The translations under genes were made by a program, and so were the position numbers. From Cudoniella acicularis (taxonomy: Eukaryota; Ascomycota; Leotiomycetes; Helotiales; Helotiaceae), in the NCBI GenBank assembly GCA_013054445.1, contig JAAMPI010001402.1, positions 1-14,895 on the forward strand: a DNA stretch of 14,895 nt, read 5' to 3'. Shown here piece by piece: positions 1-7,925 of this stretch. The stretch's first letter is position 1. Every line of letters begins with the position of its first letter. The notes under the pieces were generated by a model, which was not told the origin of the DNA, ran no database searches, and worked only from the letters and a program-made list of their open reading frames with translations.

Positions 1-1228
1 GGGCGGAGAGGGCTTGAGAGACGAGTACGCTGTGGCCCATTTCGTGGATTATGGTGGGGAGGAAGACCGGGAGGCTGCTGAAGGCCATGTTGGTGAAGAA
101 GAAGATGAGGGATGTGAGGTAGGTCTTTGGGTCGAGGAGTGTGGCGAGCATTTCCCTTCCATTTAAGCGGTTGGTGGTGATGGATGGGGAAGAGGGCTTC
201 TCACGCCGGAGACGCAGACGTGCGATGCGTTTTTGCCGCCGGGTGAGGTACGGTGCGGTGGAGGGGGAGTCTGGGATGGTGTAGAAGGCTATGACGGCTA
301 CGAGGACGCTGGGGAAGCCTTCAAGAAGGAAGAGGAGGCGCCAGGAGGCGATAGGACTGTGTTTCCCAATGGCGATGATGGCCCATGCGAGGGTGCTGGC
401 GAAAGATGTTGCGAGAGGAGCGGCGGAGATGAAATATCCTGTCCGTAAGGCAAGTTCTTCTCTTTTGAAAAAGAATGAGAGGTAAAAGGGTATTCCTGTG
501 AAGCCTGCTTCTCCTATGCCCAACAGAACCCGCAGTACGAGTAGGCCAGCGAAAGACGTAGCGACAGATTGTAAGGAGGCGATAAGACCCCAGGATAGGA
601 CGATAGCTGTGACATAGATATGCGCTGGTATAATTTTCCATAAAACGGACATCCATTCGAAGCATATGTATGCGATATAAAAGGCCGTGATAACCCATTC
701 ATATCGATTAGAATCTAAATCGAGATCTAGATCCAAGCCGGCAATTTTGGCATTTCCAATATCTAATATTCTTAGCGGGGGTTTAGAATGGTGGAGGGGT
801 AGCATACTCGACCTATCTAAGAACGACAACATGTACAGCAAAGCCACAAACAACACCAATTTCTTATCAAATATCTTGACAACTTCTCGTTCCTCATCGG
901 GAGTATATAGCTGATATGATTGCACAGTCGAAATGCTGCCTCTCCTTTGTCCCGTTCCAACCACGAATTCATCATCTTCATTATCATCCTCCTCCTCATC
1001 AACCCCCTCCCCATCCCATACCTTCTCCGCATTATCCCCTCTCGGTTGCAGCCGATAGCTCTCCCCAGCCCCATCATCCATCTCCAAGTCTGACTCTGAA
1101 TCCGACTCAGGTGTCAATCTCGTATGCGATGTTTCGCTCGAATTCGGGGAGATCTCCGCATTGGCCAGCGGAGGAGCCATCTCGTCGCCTGCTTTCAGGA
1201 TACCGCGTTGAAGGGAGTGCAACTCCAT
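1..1228 (-). CDS. MFS transporter, anion:cation symporter (Dal5) family, 3' end cut by window
   Basis: A secondary transporter, probably of the plasma membrane, for an organic anion or vitamin-like substrate; the substrate cannot be told from sequence. Exon 1 is 1228-808, a 45-base intron spans 807-763 (GTATGC donor, ATTAG acceptor), and exon 2 is 762-1, running off the window. About 394 residues are visible. Splicing restores the loop LDRSNIGNAKIAGL after TM1 (near residues 137-150), a hallmark of the Dal5/Tna1/Seo1 group. Further on are RVLLGIGEAGF (TM4), FYLSFFFKREELALRTGYF and WRLLFLLEG, all family-typical. The N-terminal cytosolic tail of about 120 residues is unusually long and acidic, with a run DEEEDDNEDDEF. 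The ATG at 1228 is the first in this frame after an out-of-frame upstream ATG; M17 is an alternative start. The last TM helices and the stop lie outside the window. Family assignment is firm. Confidence 0.87.
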   Translation of the reverse strand, partial: MELHSLQRGILKAGDEMAPPLANAEISPNSSETSHTRLTPESDSESDLEMDDGAGESYRLQPRGDNAEKVWDGEGVDEEEDDNEDDEFVVGTGQRRGSISTVQSYQLYTPDEEREVVKIFDKKLVLFVALLYMLSFLDRSSMLPLHHSKPPLRILDIGNAKIAGLDLDLDLDSNRYEWVITAFYIAYICFEWMSVLWKIIPAHIYVTAIVLSWGLIASLQSVATSFAGLLVLRVLLGIGEAGFTGIPFYLSFFFKREELALRTGYFISAAPLATSFASTLAWAIIAIGKHSPIASWRLLFLLEGFPSVLVAVIAFYTIPDSPSTAPYLTRRQKRIARLRLRREKPSSPSITTNRLNGREMLATLLDPKTYLTSLIFFFTNMAFSSLPVFLPTIIHEMGHSVLVSQALSA

Positions 1229-1657
1229 ATCGAAAGATTGGGAGGGTGATGGGAATGGTTCATTTGATGTGCTGCGAGAAGAATCCCACGAATGGGCACA
1301 TCGTGAATTGAATGTGTTGACGTCGTGTTCTCAGCCGGATTCAGGTTCAGGGTCGCAAGCAAGGGTTCACCTCGGTTGGCGGAAAGGGGCCTGGTTCGTG
1401 TGGGGGCTTTCCCGGATAGTTGCCGGCTTGGCGGCCCTTGGATAAAAAGGGGCTCTTCCGGTTGGGAGTATGTTTATGTTTTGACCGTTTCCGTATACTT
1501 GGAAAAGCTTGAATGTGCTGACCGCAGATCTCGAAGTATCACTCTTTAGACGAAAATTGTCCTTAGCCAATCACAAAGCGGAAGGCAAAGATAAAATGTT
1601 GGCTGTTTTAAACTCTAAATTTATTTTTGGCCGCAGCAAGCTGACTGCTTTATGTAC
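1229..1657. other. Intergenic: MFS promoter side and ABC ATPase 3' side
   Basis: No gene seen. It lies upstream of the leftward MFS gene and downstream of the leftward ABC gene stop, so it should hold the promoter of the first and the polyadenylation region of the second. A short upstream ATG on the minus strand (about 1254) is out of frame with the MFS start and stops after about 22 codons, overlapping that start, so it could act as a small upstream ORF. No clear TATA box was recognised. Confidence 0.5.
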
Positions 1658-3760
1658 TCAACCCCAACGGCATTTACATTCCCCAAATCTCATTCCATCT
1701 ACATAATCCCCTTCAATGGGACCATTCAACCTGCCGAATCTAGCCGGTTTCCCTGTATTAGCTTCAGGAAGGCATATCCATTCTCGGATACTGCCGGGTA
1801 TTTCCTCTCGAACATGGCTGATACATATCAGAGCCTGGTCTGTTGTCAAACCTCCTACATTAACCATATTTTGTTTTGAAATATCAGATTCGACGATTTG
1901 AGTTTGTCGGCTCTTGTTGCTTGACTGTTTTTGTGCAGCTGCATCGCGAGATACATGTGAAAACTGCTTTGTCTCGCCATGGGCGAGAAACAGGAGGCAG
2001 CGATCTCGAACTCCGTCATCCATGCCACTGAATGCTTCGTCGAGTATCACCAGATCTGGTTGTTTGACCACAGCTCGAAGGAACAATGTAACTCTTTGCG
2101 CGGAGAATGGAAGACCTCCAAAAGGTAGGTTATCGGCCCAACCAGGATATTTGGTTACATCTTTATTCCCTAGAGAAGCTCTGGGATGGAGGTCTTGCTC
2201 AAACCATCGCAGACAAGCATTTATTCTGTCAGCGGCGGTATCATCTAATTTAGGGACTCCCCTGAAGGTATCCGACCACGCATTCTCCAGAACCTGACGA
2301 AGAGTCAGCGATCGAGGGATGTGATTATGAATTTCAGGACTCGAGTGGCCAATTCTTGACTGGATGTCAAAAATGGAAATACCAGGCTGGCCAGGTTCCG
2401 GGAGGCGTGATCGACCAAAGAGTCGAATTGGGAGGGAGTAGGTTTGAGGATGGTCAGAGCAAATCAGGGAAAGAATCGTGGTTTTGCCAGAACCGTTAGG
2501 TCCGAAAATACCCCATCTCTCCCCACGTTTGACTTGCCACCATAAACCATCTCTGACCTCACCGTCGACCTCCTGTGTCCAGTTACCTAGAACTGTTTTG
2601 GGACCATATGAAATCTTGGCACCTTGCATTTCTACCAACGGCTCACCGATAGTGGGATGTTCGAGGTCTTCCATCATGTAGCCATCTCGACTCAGAGGGG
2701 TCTCTTGCCGAGGCAAAGAAGCTTGAGGATCCGGATAGCGACCTGAAGAGCTCTCGAATTCGATGATCCCTTCTTCGGTCAAAGTACGGCCCACTTCATG
2801 CATAGAATTCAAGGATAGATGAATGTCAGCCTCCCTGCCTTTCTTCACATCCTCCACATGATCTTTCAGGCGATTCAAGACAAAATTTTTAGATCCTTGA
2901 AATGCGACTTCACAGTTTCCTCTGAGATATATCAGATGCGTAATCCATTCCGGAATGGGATCCTGGGGCCTAAGAGCCAATATCAATCTCGGTGCATTTT
3001 TCTCCGCCAGGCCTCTCAACATGGGGCTCAGAGTTGTCAAGGTCGGAGGATCCAATCCCATAAACGGTTCATCAAGAAGCAGCAGCTCGGGTTTACCCAA
3101 CAGAGCTCTTGCGATCCTAGCACGTCGCGTTTGTCCATTACTGAGATTGGAAACCGGCATGTCAACCAGATCACCCAATCTCAAATCGGCAATAACTCGT
3201 TCCAAACTAGCCGCATCGATCTTCTTTTCAGAAGGGTCGTGGGAAGGATTCAACTCCGTATTTCCCAGCAGGTAATCCAGAACACTGAAATCAGTATCTT
3301 CCCTCCTTGACTCATATCTCGCGCTGAGATACGCACTTTGCGGTGCCTGTCCACCAAGCCCTTGCTCACCGTCAAAACCAACCCTTTTTATAGCTCGTTC
3401 CGGATTTCGTAATTGGTGATCCTTCTTCTCGATTTCATCTGACTCGAGATATGGATAAGACCGCGCATTCGGAGGAATAGAAAGGTGCTTTCCGCCCAAA
3501 ATCTGCAAAAATGTTGTCTTTCCAGAAGACGAAGGACCTATAATCGACCAATATTCCTTCTCTGCTGCAAAAGACGGCAATTCGAAATTAAAATCTTGGA
3601 ATAATGGCGGATTCGGCGTTGAAGAACCGAGATGGGAATTGGGATGATGGCGGTAGAAAGCGCCATTGGCAATGCGTACTATCGGTGGTCGAGCTTGCGA
3701 AGAAGCATACTGACGGTGCGATATAGACCGTGGGAAAATTTGTATGGTTGGTCTTCTCAT
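1658..3760 (-). CDS. Tandem ABC ATPase without membrane segments (YDR061W/ModF-like), predicted mitochondrial
   Basis: A soluble protein with two ABC ATPase domains and no transmembrane helices, resembling yeast YDR061W and bacterial ModF/PhrA; the role of this family is not established. I chose the ATG at 3760 (700 residues). The frame stays open to an ATG at 3931, but the inner start opens with an Arg-rich, acid-free segment, MRRPTIQIFPRSISHRQYAS, in which R16-Q-Y/A-S fits the R-3 mitochondrial cleavage pattern. NBD1: Walker A GPSSSGKTT (75-83), signature LSNGQ (206-210), Walker B with D230/E231. NBD2: Walker A GPNGSGKTT (420-428), Walker B D574/E575 followed by SGMD, switch histidine H649. 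The NBD1 switch histidine appears replaced by R264 (LALRPQD), and the NBD2 signature is degenerate (LPFSAQR, about 550-556). No introns. It shares a short promoter region with divergent UMP1. Domain calls are firm; mitochondrial location is inferred. Confidence 0.87.
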   Translation of the reverse strand: MRRPTIQIFPRSISHRQYASSQARPPIVRIANGAFYRHHPNSHLGSSTPNPPLFQDFNFELPSFAAEKEYWSIIGPSSSGKTTFLQILGGKHLSIPPNARSYPYLESDEIEKKDHQLRNPERAIKRVGFDGEQGLGGQAPQSAYLSARYESRREDTDFSVLDYLLGNTELNPSHDPSEKKIDAASLERVIADLRLGDLVDMPVSNLSNGQTRRARIARALLGKPELLLLDEPFMGLDPPTLTTLSPMLRGLAEKNAPRLILALRPQDPIPEWITHLIYLRGNCEVAFQGSKNFVLNRLKDHVEDVKKGREADIHLSLNSMHEVGRTLTEEGIIEFESSSGRYPDPQASLPRQETPLSRDGYMMEDLEHPTIGEPLVEMQGAKISYGPKTVLGNWTQEVDGEVRDGLWWQVKRGERWGIFGPNGSGKTTILSLICSDHPQTYSLPIRLFGRSRLPEPGQPGISIFDIQSRIGHSSPEIHNHIPRSLTLRQVLENAWSDTFRGVPKLDDTAADRINACLRWFEQDLHPRASLGNKDVTKYPGWADNLPFGGLPFSAQRVTLFLRAVVKQPDLVILDEAFSGMDDGVRDRCLLFLAHGETKQFSHVSRDAAAQKQSSNKSRQTQIVESDISKQNMVNVGGLTTDQALICISHVREEIPGSIREWICLPEANTGKPARFGRLNGPIEGDYVDGMRFGECKCRWG

Positions 3761-4062
3761 TGCAAGTTTTGGTGATACAATGAGGAGAGTTTGGTTGGAA
3801 GTCGGATTTGAGTCACAAATAAAGTACCCCGGACGGAACGCAACGCGGGTTCGGAAGCGCGCTAGCGGATTCGTCTTCCACGTCCGCTTCGTGCCTGGAG
3901 CTTCATCAACTGCAAGCAGGCAAGATCTCAATCAGCAGCTCTTTCACAACTTTCCACATCCACGCATTTCAGAACTCAACACATCGGCGATATCCTGCGA
4001 TCTGAAATCCAGCAACCGCGACCCTTTCTTCACTTCAAATCCCGACCTTCAAATCTTTCAAG
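3761..4062. promoter_or_regulatory. Divergent promoter region between ABC ATPase and UMP1
   Basis: The 302 bases between the chosen start of the leftward ABC ATPase and the ATG of rightward UMP1 must hold both promoters and 5' leaders. The UMP1 side has a pyrimidine-rich leader (about 4020-4060) running into a good start context (CAAGATGG). I found neither a TATA box nor the yeast Rpn4 element GGTGGCAAA on either strand. If the ABC gene used its upstream in-frame ATG at 3931, its coding region would cut this gap to 131 bases. Confidence 0.6.
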
Positions 4063-4925
4063 ATGGTAAGCTCCCTACCAACAACACCAAGCTCTATGAG
4101 CTTCCTCAAACCCCCAGATCACATCGTCCTGCATCTGCCAGCTCCTTGAGAGCTTTATTGCTATCTCCCAACCATCTAAAATATCCTTCACGACCTCACC
4201 ATACCCCATCTCAAGCCCAAATCTCCCCACGCTAACAAACCACTTCCTAGGCAATGCGCATCGCACCCCCTCCACCCACAGCACGACACACTCCCACCTC
4301 TCCCAACACACCAGCGGCGCGCCCTCCGCCCCCGGAATCCACGACTCGCTACGCGCAGGCGTCGGACCAACCGTCTCCCTTTCCACCAGCTCAACCAGCA
4401 CATCCGCAGTTCTAGATTCAGCACACCCCCTCGAAAGCAGACTCAAGAACTGGGAAGCCACGCAGGAGGCGCTGAAGATGGAGGGGTTGAGACGGACGTT
4501 TGGGATTGCAGAGCCGATTAGACGGGGGATGGAGTTGAAGATTGCGAGGGAGGGGGAGTGGAGACCGGCGGTTTTGGGGGGTGTTGGTCGTGGTATGTTA
4601 TATTCTCCTTCATGGTCTTCCCTCTCGAAGGTTCTACTTCTGGGCTTTGAGTTCAAACAGGAATTTTATATTTCTGTTTTGGGCGTGGAGCTTTACTTGC
4701 TTCTATTTTCTTTCCCTCTTCCATTTTCCATCATTCATCCTCTCCTCAATAACAAGTAAACAACCCACTAACGTCCTTTTTTCCTCACCAACAGGCGGAG
4801 TACACGAAGACATCCTCCTAGGCCGCGAATGTGAGATAGCATGGGAAGACGTCTTCACCGGCACCGAAATGCGCAACGTCCCCGGTTTTCACGACGAGCT
4901 GGAGCGAAAGGTCAAGATGCAATAA
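4063..4925 (+). CDS. UMP1: Proteasome maturation factor UMP1 (POMP), with frame conflict at exon 2 start
   Basis: Ump1/POMP is the short-lived chaperone bound inside 20S proteasome half-mers; it checks assembly before half-mers join and is the first substrate of the new proteasome. Exon 1 codes only for the ATG (4063-4065). Exon 2 holds HPLESRLKNWEATQ, then RRTFGIAEPIRRGMELKI, both diagnostic, and ends at 4592. Intron 2 is 4593-4794 (GTATGT, branch CTAAC near 4767-4771, ACAG). Exon 3 (4795-4925) starts GGVHEDILLGRE, then IAWEDVFTG. Expected length is about 157 residues (yeast 148, human 141). Problem: the best intron 1 (4066-4250, branch GCTAAC at 4231-4236, CTAG) leads into A-M-R-I-A-P-P, one base out of frame with the downstream UMP1 frame. 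Only a weaker acceptor at 4117 keeps the frame, adding about 45 odd residues. Identity is certain; the N-terminal model is not. A 193-codon frame on the opposite strand is a shadow. Confidence 0.93.
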
Positions 4926-6284
4926 GCCAACCCGCTACTTTATTTTCACCTAGGCAGGCTTTGAAGACCATGCACATGGAGTGGGCGGAAGTGGAAGTGC
5001 GTAGAATGAAGGGGAGGATGGGTGGAAGGGAGGAAGCTTGTAACATCAACATCATGGAAATGGTCTGGCTGGTAGACAGGCAGGCGTTGAAAGACAGAAA
5101 GAACCATAAATGTGCCATAGAACCCAAACCCAATACAATACGAAATGAATATTGCATGCCTCATACCTCATACCTCACTCACCCTCCACTTTATACCATC
5201 TCACACATCACACATCCATCACCCAAAACCATCACCAAAAAACCAAGACTCAAATTATGAATGGGATGCCATTCGTTTATTTATTCGTTCCCAACCACCT
5301 AACCACGTACCCACCCGTCCCAAGCAATACAATGCAATCTATCCCCATCCTTATCCAGATCTTCTTATTCCCATTCCCATATACGTCAGCAAAAAATGAC
5401 AACAGTACAGACCGAGCACAACTACCTGTATACACCTATACCCTACCCTCCCCTCCTCTCCTTCACATCAGCAATCGATATATAACACGCATCAACACCA
5501 CCTATTCATCGCCCGCCCGCTCAAACCCGCGCCAACTCGAAGGCAAAAAAAGAAAAGAACTAAAACTAAAACTAACCTATACACTAATATCCACCACTTA
5601 CACAAACAAAATCAACAAACAAAACAAACGAGAAAGAGATTCCCCTGCCCGTACGAACAAACAATCAAACATCTCATCTCTCGTCTCGTATGACCCGATG
5701 CCATCGTTCGATCGGAAAATGCTACCCAGTGCTGTAATTGAAAATGCGAAATGCGAAAAACCGTATCCGCGGTGCCTTGACTTCCTTGTCGTGTAACTAA
5801 AATGTCCTCGTGCCGATGCTACGGGGAAATGAAAGGAGGACGAAATCGTGCTTGTCCTGCTGGGAAAGAAAAGGAAATGAAACCGGAAGAGGAAGTGGAG
5901 ACATGAAACTGGTATGTTTGGGGGAAAGAGGTAGGTAGGTAGGTTTTGGGAAGTAGATAGCAAAGGATGCTTTGTAGATACTGTGATCCGAACCAGAACG
6001 CCCGCTTGGTATGGTTGGTAGTCTTGCCGTTGTCTCGTCTTTCTCGCGTAATGGTATCGAAGGAAGCTGTGGTGACAAATATAGAGGGCGGAGTGTGGAG
6101 TGTGGCCCTGTATCTATATCTCTTTCTCTCTCTGTTCTCAGTCCCATAGATTCCACCTGATCAATCGAGTCGAGATGTTCCTTATCTTCCAGTTATGGCT
6201 TAACCTTCGTATCAAGGTGAAAAAATCGTGGGATATTGCAATTGGGTCGCTGGAAAACGGATATGGGTATTGAGAAAGGAAGCG
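4926..6284. other. Convergent 3' region between UMP1 and UBL gene
   Basis: No gene seen. Both flanking genes point into this 1.36 kb, so it should hold their 3' UTRs and polyadenylation sites. From about 5150 to 5660 the plus strand is rich in A and C with almost no G (for example CACACATCACACATCCATC), then becomes mixed. Several frames stay open here, including one of about 214 codons, but their translations are compositional (Thr, Pro, Lys, Asn) with no domain and no splice structure, so I do not call them. Confidence 0.55.
5929..5944 (+). repeat. Short tandem repeat (AGGT)4
   Basis: Four perfect AGGT units lie in the convergent 3' region. The minus strand reads ACCT four times, in the predicted 3' UTR of the UBL gene. 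Probably a simple microsatellite. Confidence 0.85.
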
Positions 6285-7303
6285 CTATAGGATTACACAT
6301 CTGCAGCCGGCAGTACTCTCGCCGTCTCCTCTATCCCGTCCCAACCCCTTGCCTTTCGAGGCGTCCTCTTCATCCACTATGTCTTGAGGTCTAACCGTCA
6401 TGTGCACGACGTTGGCGCTTTCGGGACTGAATTTACACTCTATTGCTTAAATTAGTAAAAGAGAGACATTGAAAAAAAAATCAAGATGGGGAACATACCC
6501 TTTAATGGCGTCTTATCATCTAGTAACCTTCCAAAGAAAATCAATCGTATGCTACTCGGACTACTTGGCTGCGCTTCCCATTCTTCTCTCCACTCCCTCA
6601 ATATCAGCTCCTTCAGCGTATACACACTGATGCTGAGAGGGTCTTTCCTCCCGCTCTCCGTGACGCCGGGAACATTAACATTCCGCTTCGTCAAGTACTT
6701 CTCGTCGATCTTGTATGGATGCCGTGCTCCCGATGTGAGAAGCAGAGTGATGACAAGGACCGGCCCGGCATCGTGACTGCTTGGGACAACAGGAAGCGCC
6801 GCGTGAGTATCTGTAGAGGGACCAATGGCTATAGAATCTAATCGGGAAATGGTGGCAGGTGGTTGCGAGGAAGACCCTGAGGCTACCGCAGTACTCTCGT
6901 TATTCGACGACGATAAGGGATCTGTTGTCTTTTCGACTGTATTAATTATCGTGGCAGTATTCTCCGATGTAACAGCATCTCCAGGTCTCGTATTCTCGCT
7001 TGAAGGCATGGCAGATGTGGTAGTCGTAGATGTCGTGGTGGGAAAGGAGGAATCTAAGGGTGAAGATGTCGGGATCGAAACATCGTTCAACAAACCACCT
7101 GCTGCACCCTGCGGGCTCGATTCGGCAGCACCAGCTGTCTTCTTTGACAAAGAGCCCGAAGCCTCAAGATCGCTCATTTCCACGGCGTTACTTGACGACA
7201 GTGGAGGTTGTAAACTCGAAGGTAATGGCTCGCTCATGTGTGTCGTTGCCGTCGTGCCATGGCCTGCGCCCGTCGACTGCGCTGCTGCTTCTGATCCCGC
7301 CAT
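6285..7303 (-). CDS. UBL3-like membrane-anchored ubiquitin-fold protein with C-terminal CAAX box
   Basis: A ubiquitin-fold protein expected to be prenylated and held on membranes, like animal UBL3 and plant MUB. Exon 1 is 7303-6499 and exon 2 is 6439-6285, split by a 59-base intron (6498-6440; GTATGT donor, CTAAT branch region, ATAG acceptor); the product is 319 residues. Residues 1-180 are Ser/Thr/Ala-rich and look disordered. The ubiquitin-like fold covers about 181-286: PVLVITLLLTSG, then TLKELILREWREEW, IRLIFFGRLLDDKTPLK and, after the splice, VVHMTVRP. An insertion of about 20 residues (around 202-222) sits between the early strands. The protein ends GCRCVIL: C316-V-I-L is a CAAX box with Leu last, which favours geranylgeranylation and equals the CVIL end of human UBL3; C314 could be acylated. 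The splice is decisive, since read-through would lose both the last strand and the CAAX box. Start context CCAATGG is good. Client proteins are unknown. Confidence 0.88.
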
Positions 7304-7925
7304 TGGTTGGATGCTTAGGGTCGGGGGTAAGATGCAGGTTTATGGAGATGGGGAGGATTGGGATGGGGATTGGGATGCTAGGGCGCCACCAACTTCAAGC
7401 AGGAATTAATATGGAGTTGGGTTGGGTTGTTCGTGCGAGACTCGGCCTGCGACGGACAATTGATCCAAGAAGGGGAGAGCAGGGTGAGAGGACGCGCGCC
7501 CGGAGTCTGGAGGTTAGGAGGTCACTCGTTAGATCTGGCCCCTGATGCGGCCCGGATCTTGGAGGGCAAAAGATGCGTTCGCCGTTCGATTGTGCTTCGC
7601 TCGGCGCAGGGTTTCCGAGAGTTAAACCAAGATCAAAGGAGCTGCAGTGTCTTGCACCGTCAGCAGATGTGGTGTGGTCCTGACGTCGTTGGAGGTGTGA
7701 TTCTGGAGATGTGCCTTGGCAGATTGTTGGCGGGACCCTCTGGCCGCTGCTAATCGAGGTGGAAAGTCGGAATTGCAGAGGTGTGCAGGGTTTTGACGGG
7801 GAGAGCTGGTGGAGGAATTTGGGGATCCGTGGATGGATCTTGGCCTTGGCCTTGGTCTTTGCTGCTGCCAAGCCCGTGAAACAGCAGGTGGCTCAAGCCC
7901 CTTCGCTTCTTCAGGCCTTCTAGAC
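7304..7925. promoter_or_regulatory. Upstream region of the UBL gene
   Basis: This is 5' of the leftward UBL gene. On the minus strand the 80 or so bases before the ATG form a pyrimidine-rich tract (CCCAATCCCCATCCCAATCC), common in fungal core promoters. A 158-codon open frame on the minus strand (7871-7395) has no recognisable domain and biased composition, so I leave it out; it could be 5' UTR. It contains a short tandem run, three CTTGGC-type units at 7839-7856. Confidence 0.45.

Noticed and set aside
4075..4656. 193-codon open frame on the minus strand
   Set aside because: It lies antisense to UMP1 exon 2 and intron 1; the plus strand has the conserved protein and good splice signals.
5152..5796. 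214-codon plus-strand frame
   Set aside because: Translation of A/C-rich DNA with no stop codons by composition; no domain and no supporting signals, in a convergent 3' region.
6825..7409. 194-codon plus-strand frame
   Set aside because: Antisense shadow of the UBL gene's low-complexity N-terminal region.
7395..7871. 158-codon minus-strand frame upstream of the UBL gene
   Set aside because: No domain, biased Ser/Pro/Arg composition and no splice link to the UBL start; more likely 5' UTR or chance.
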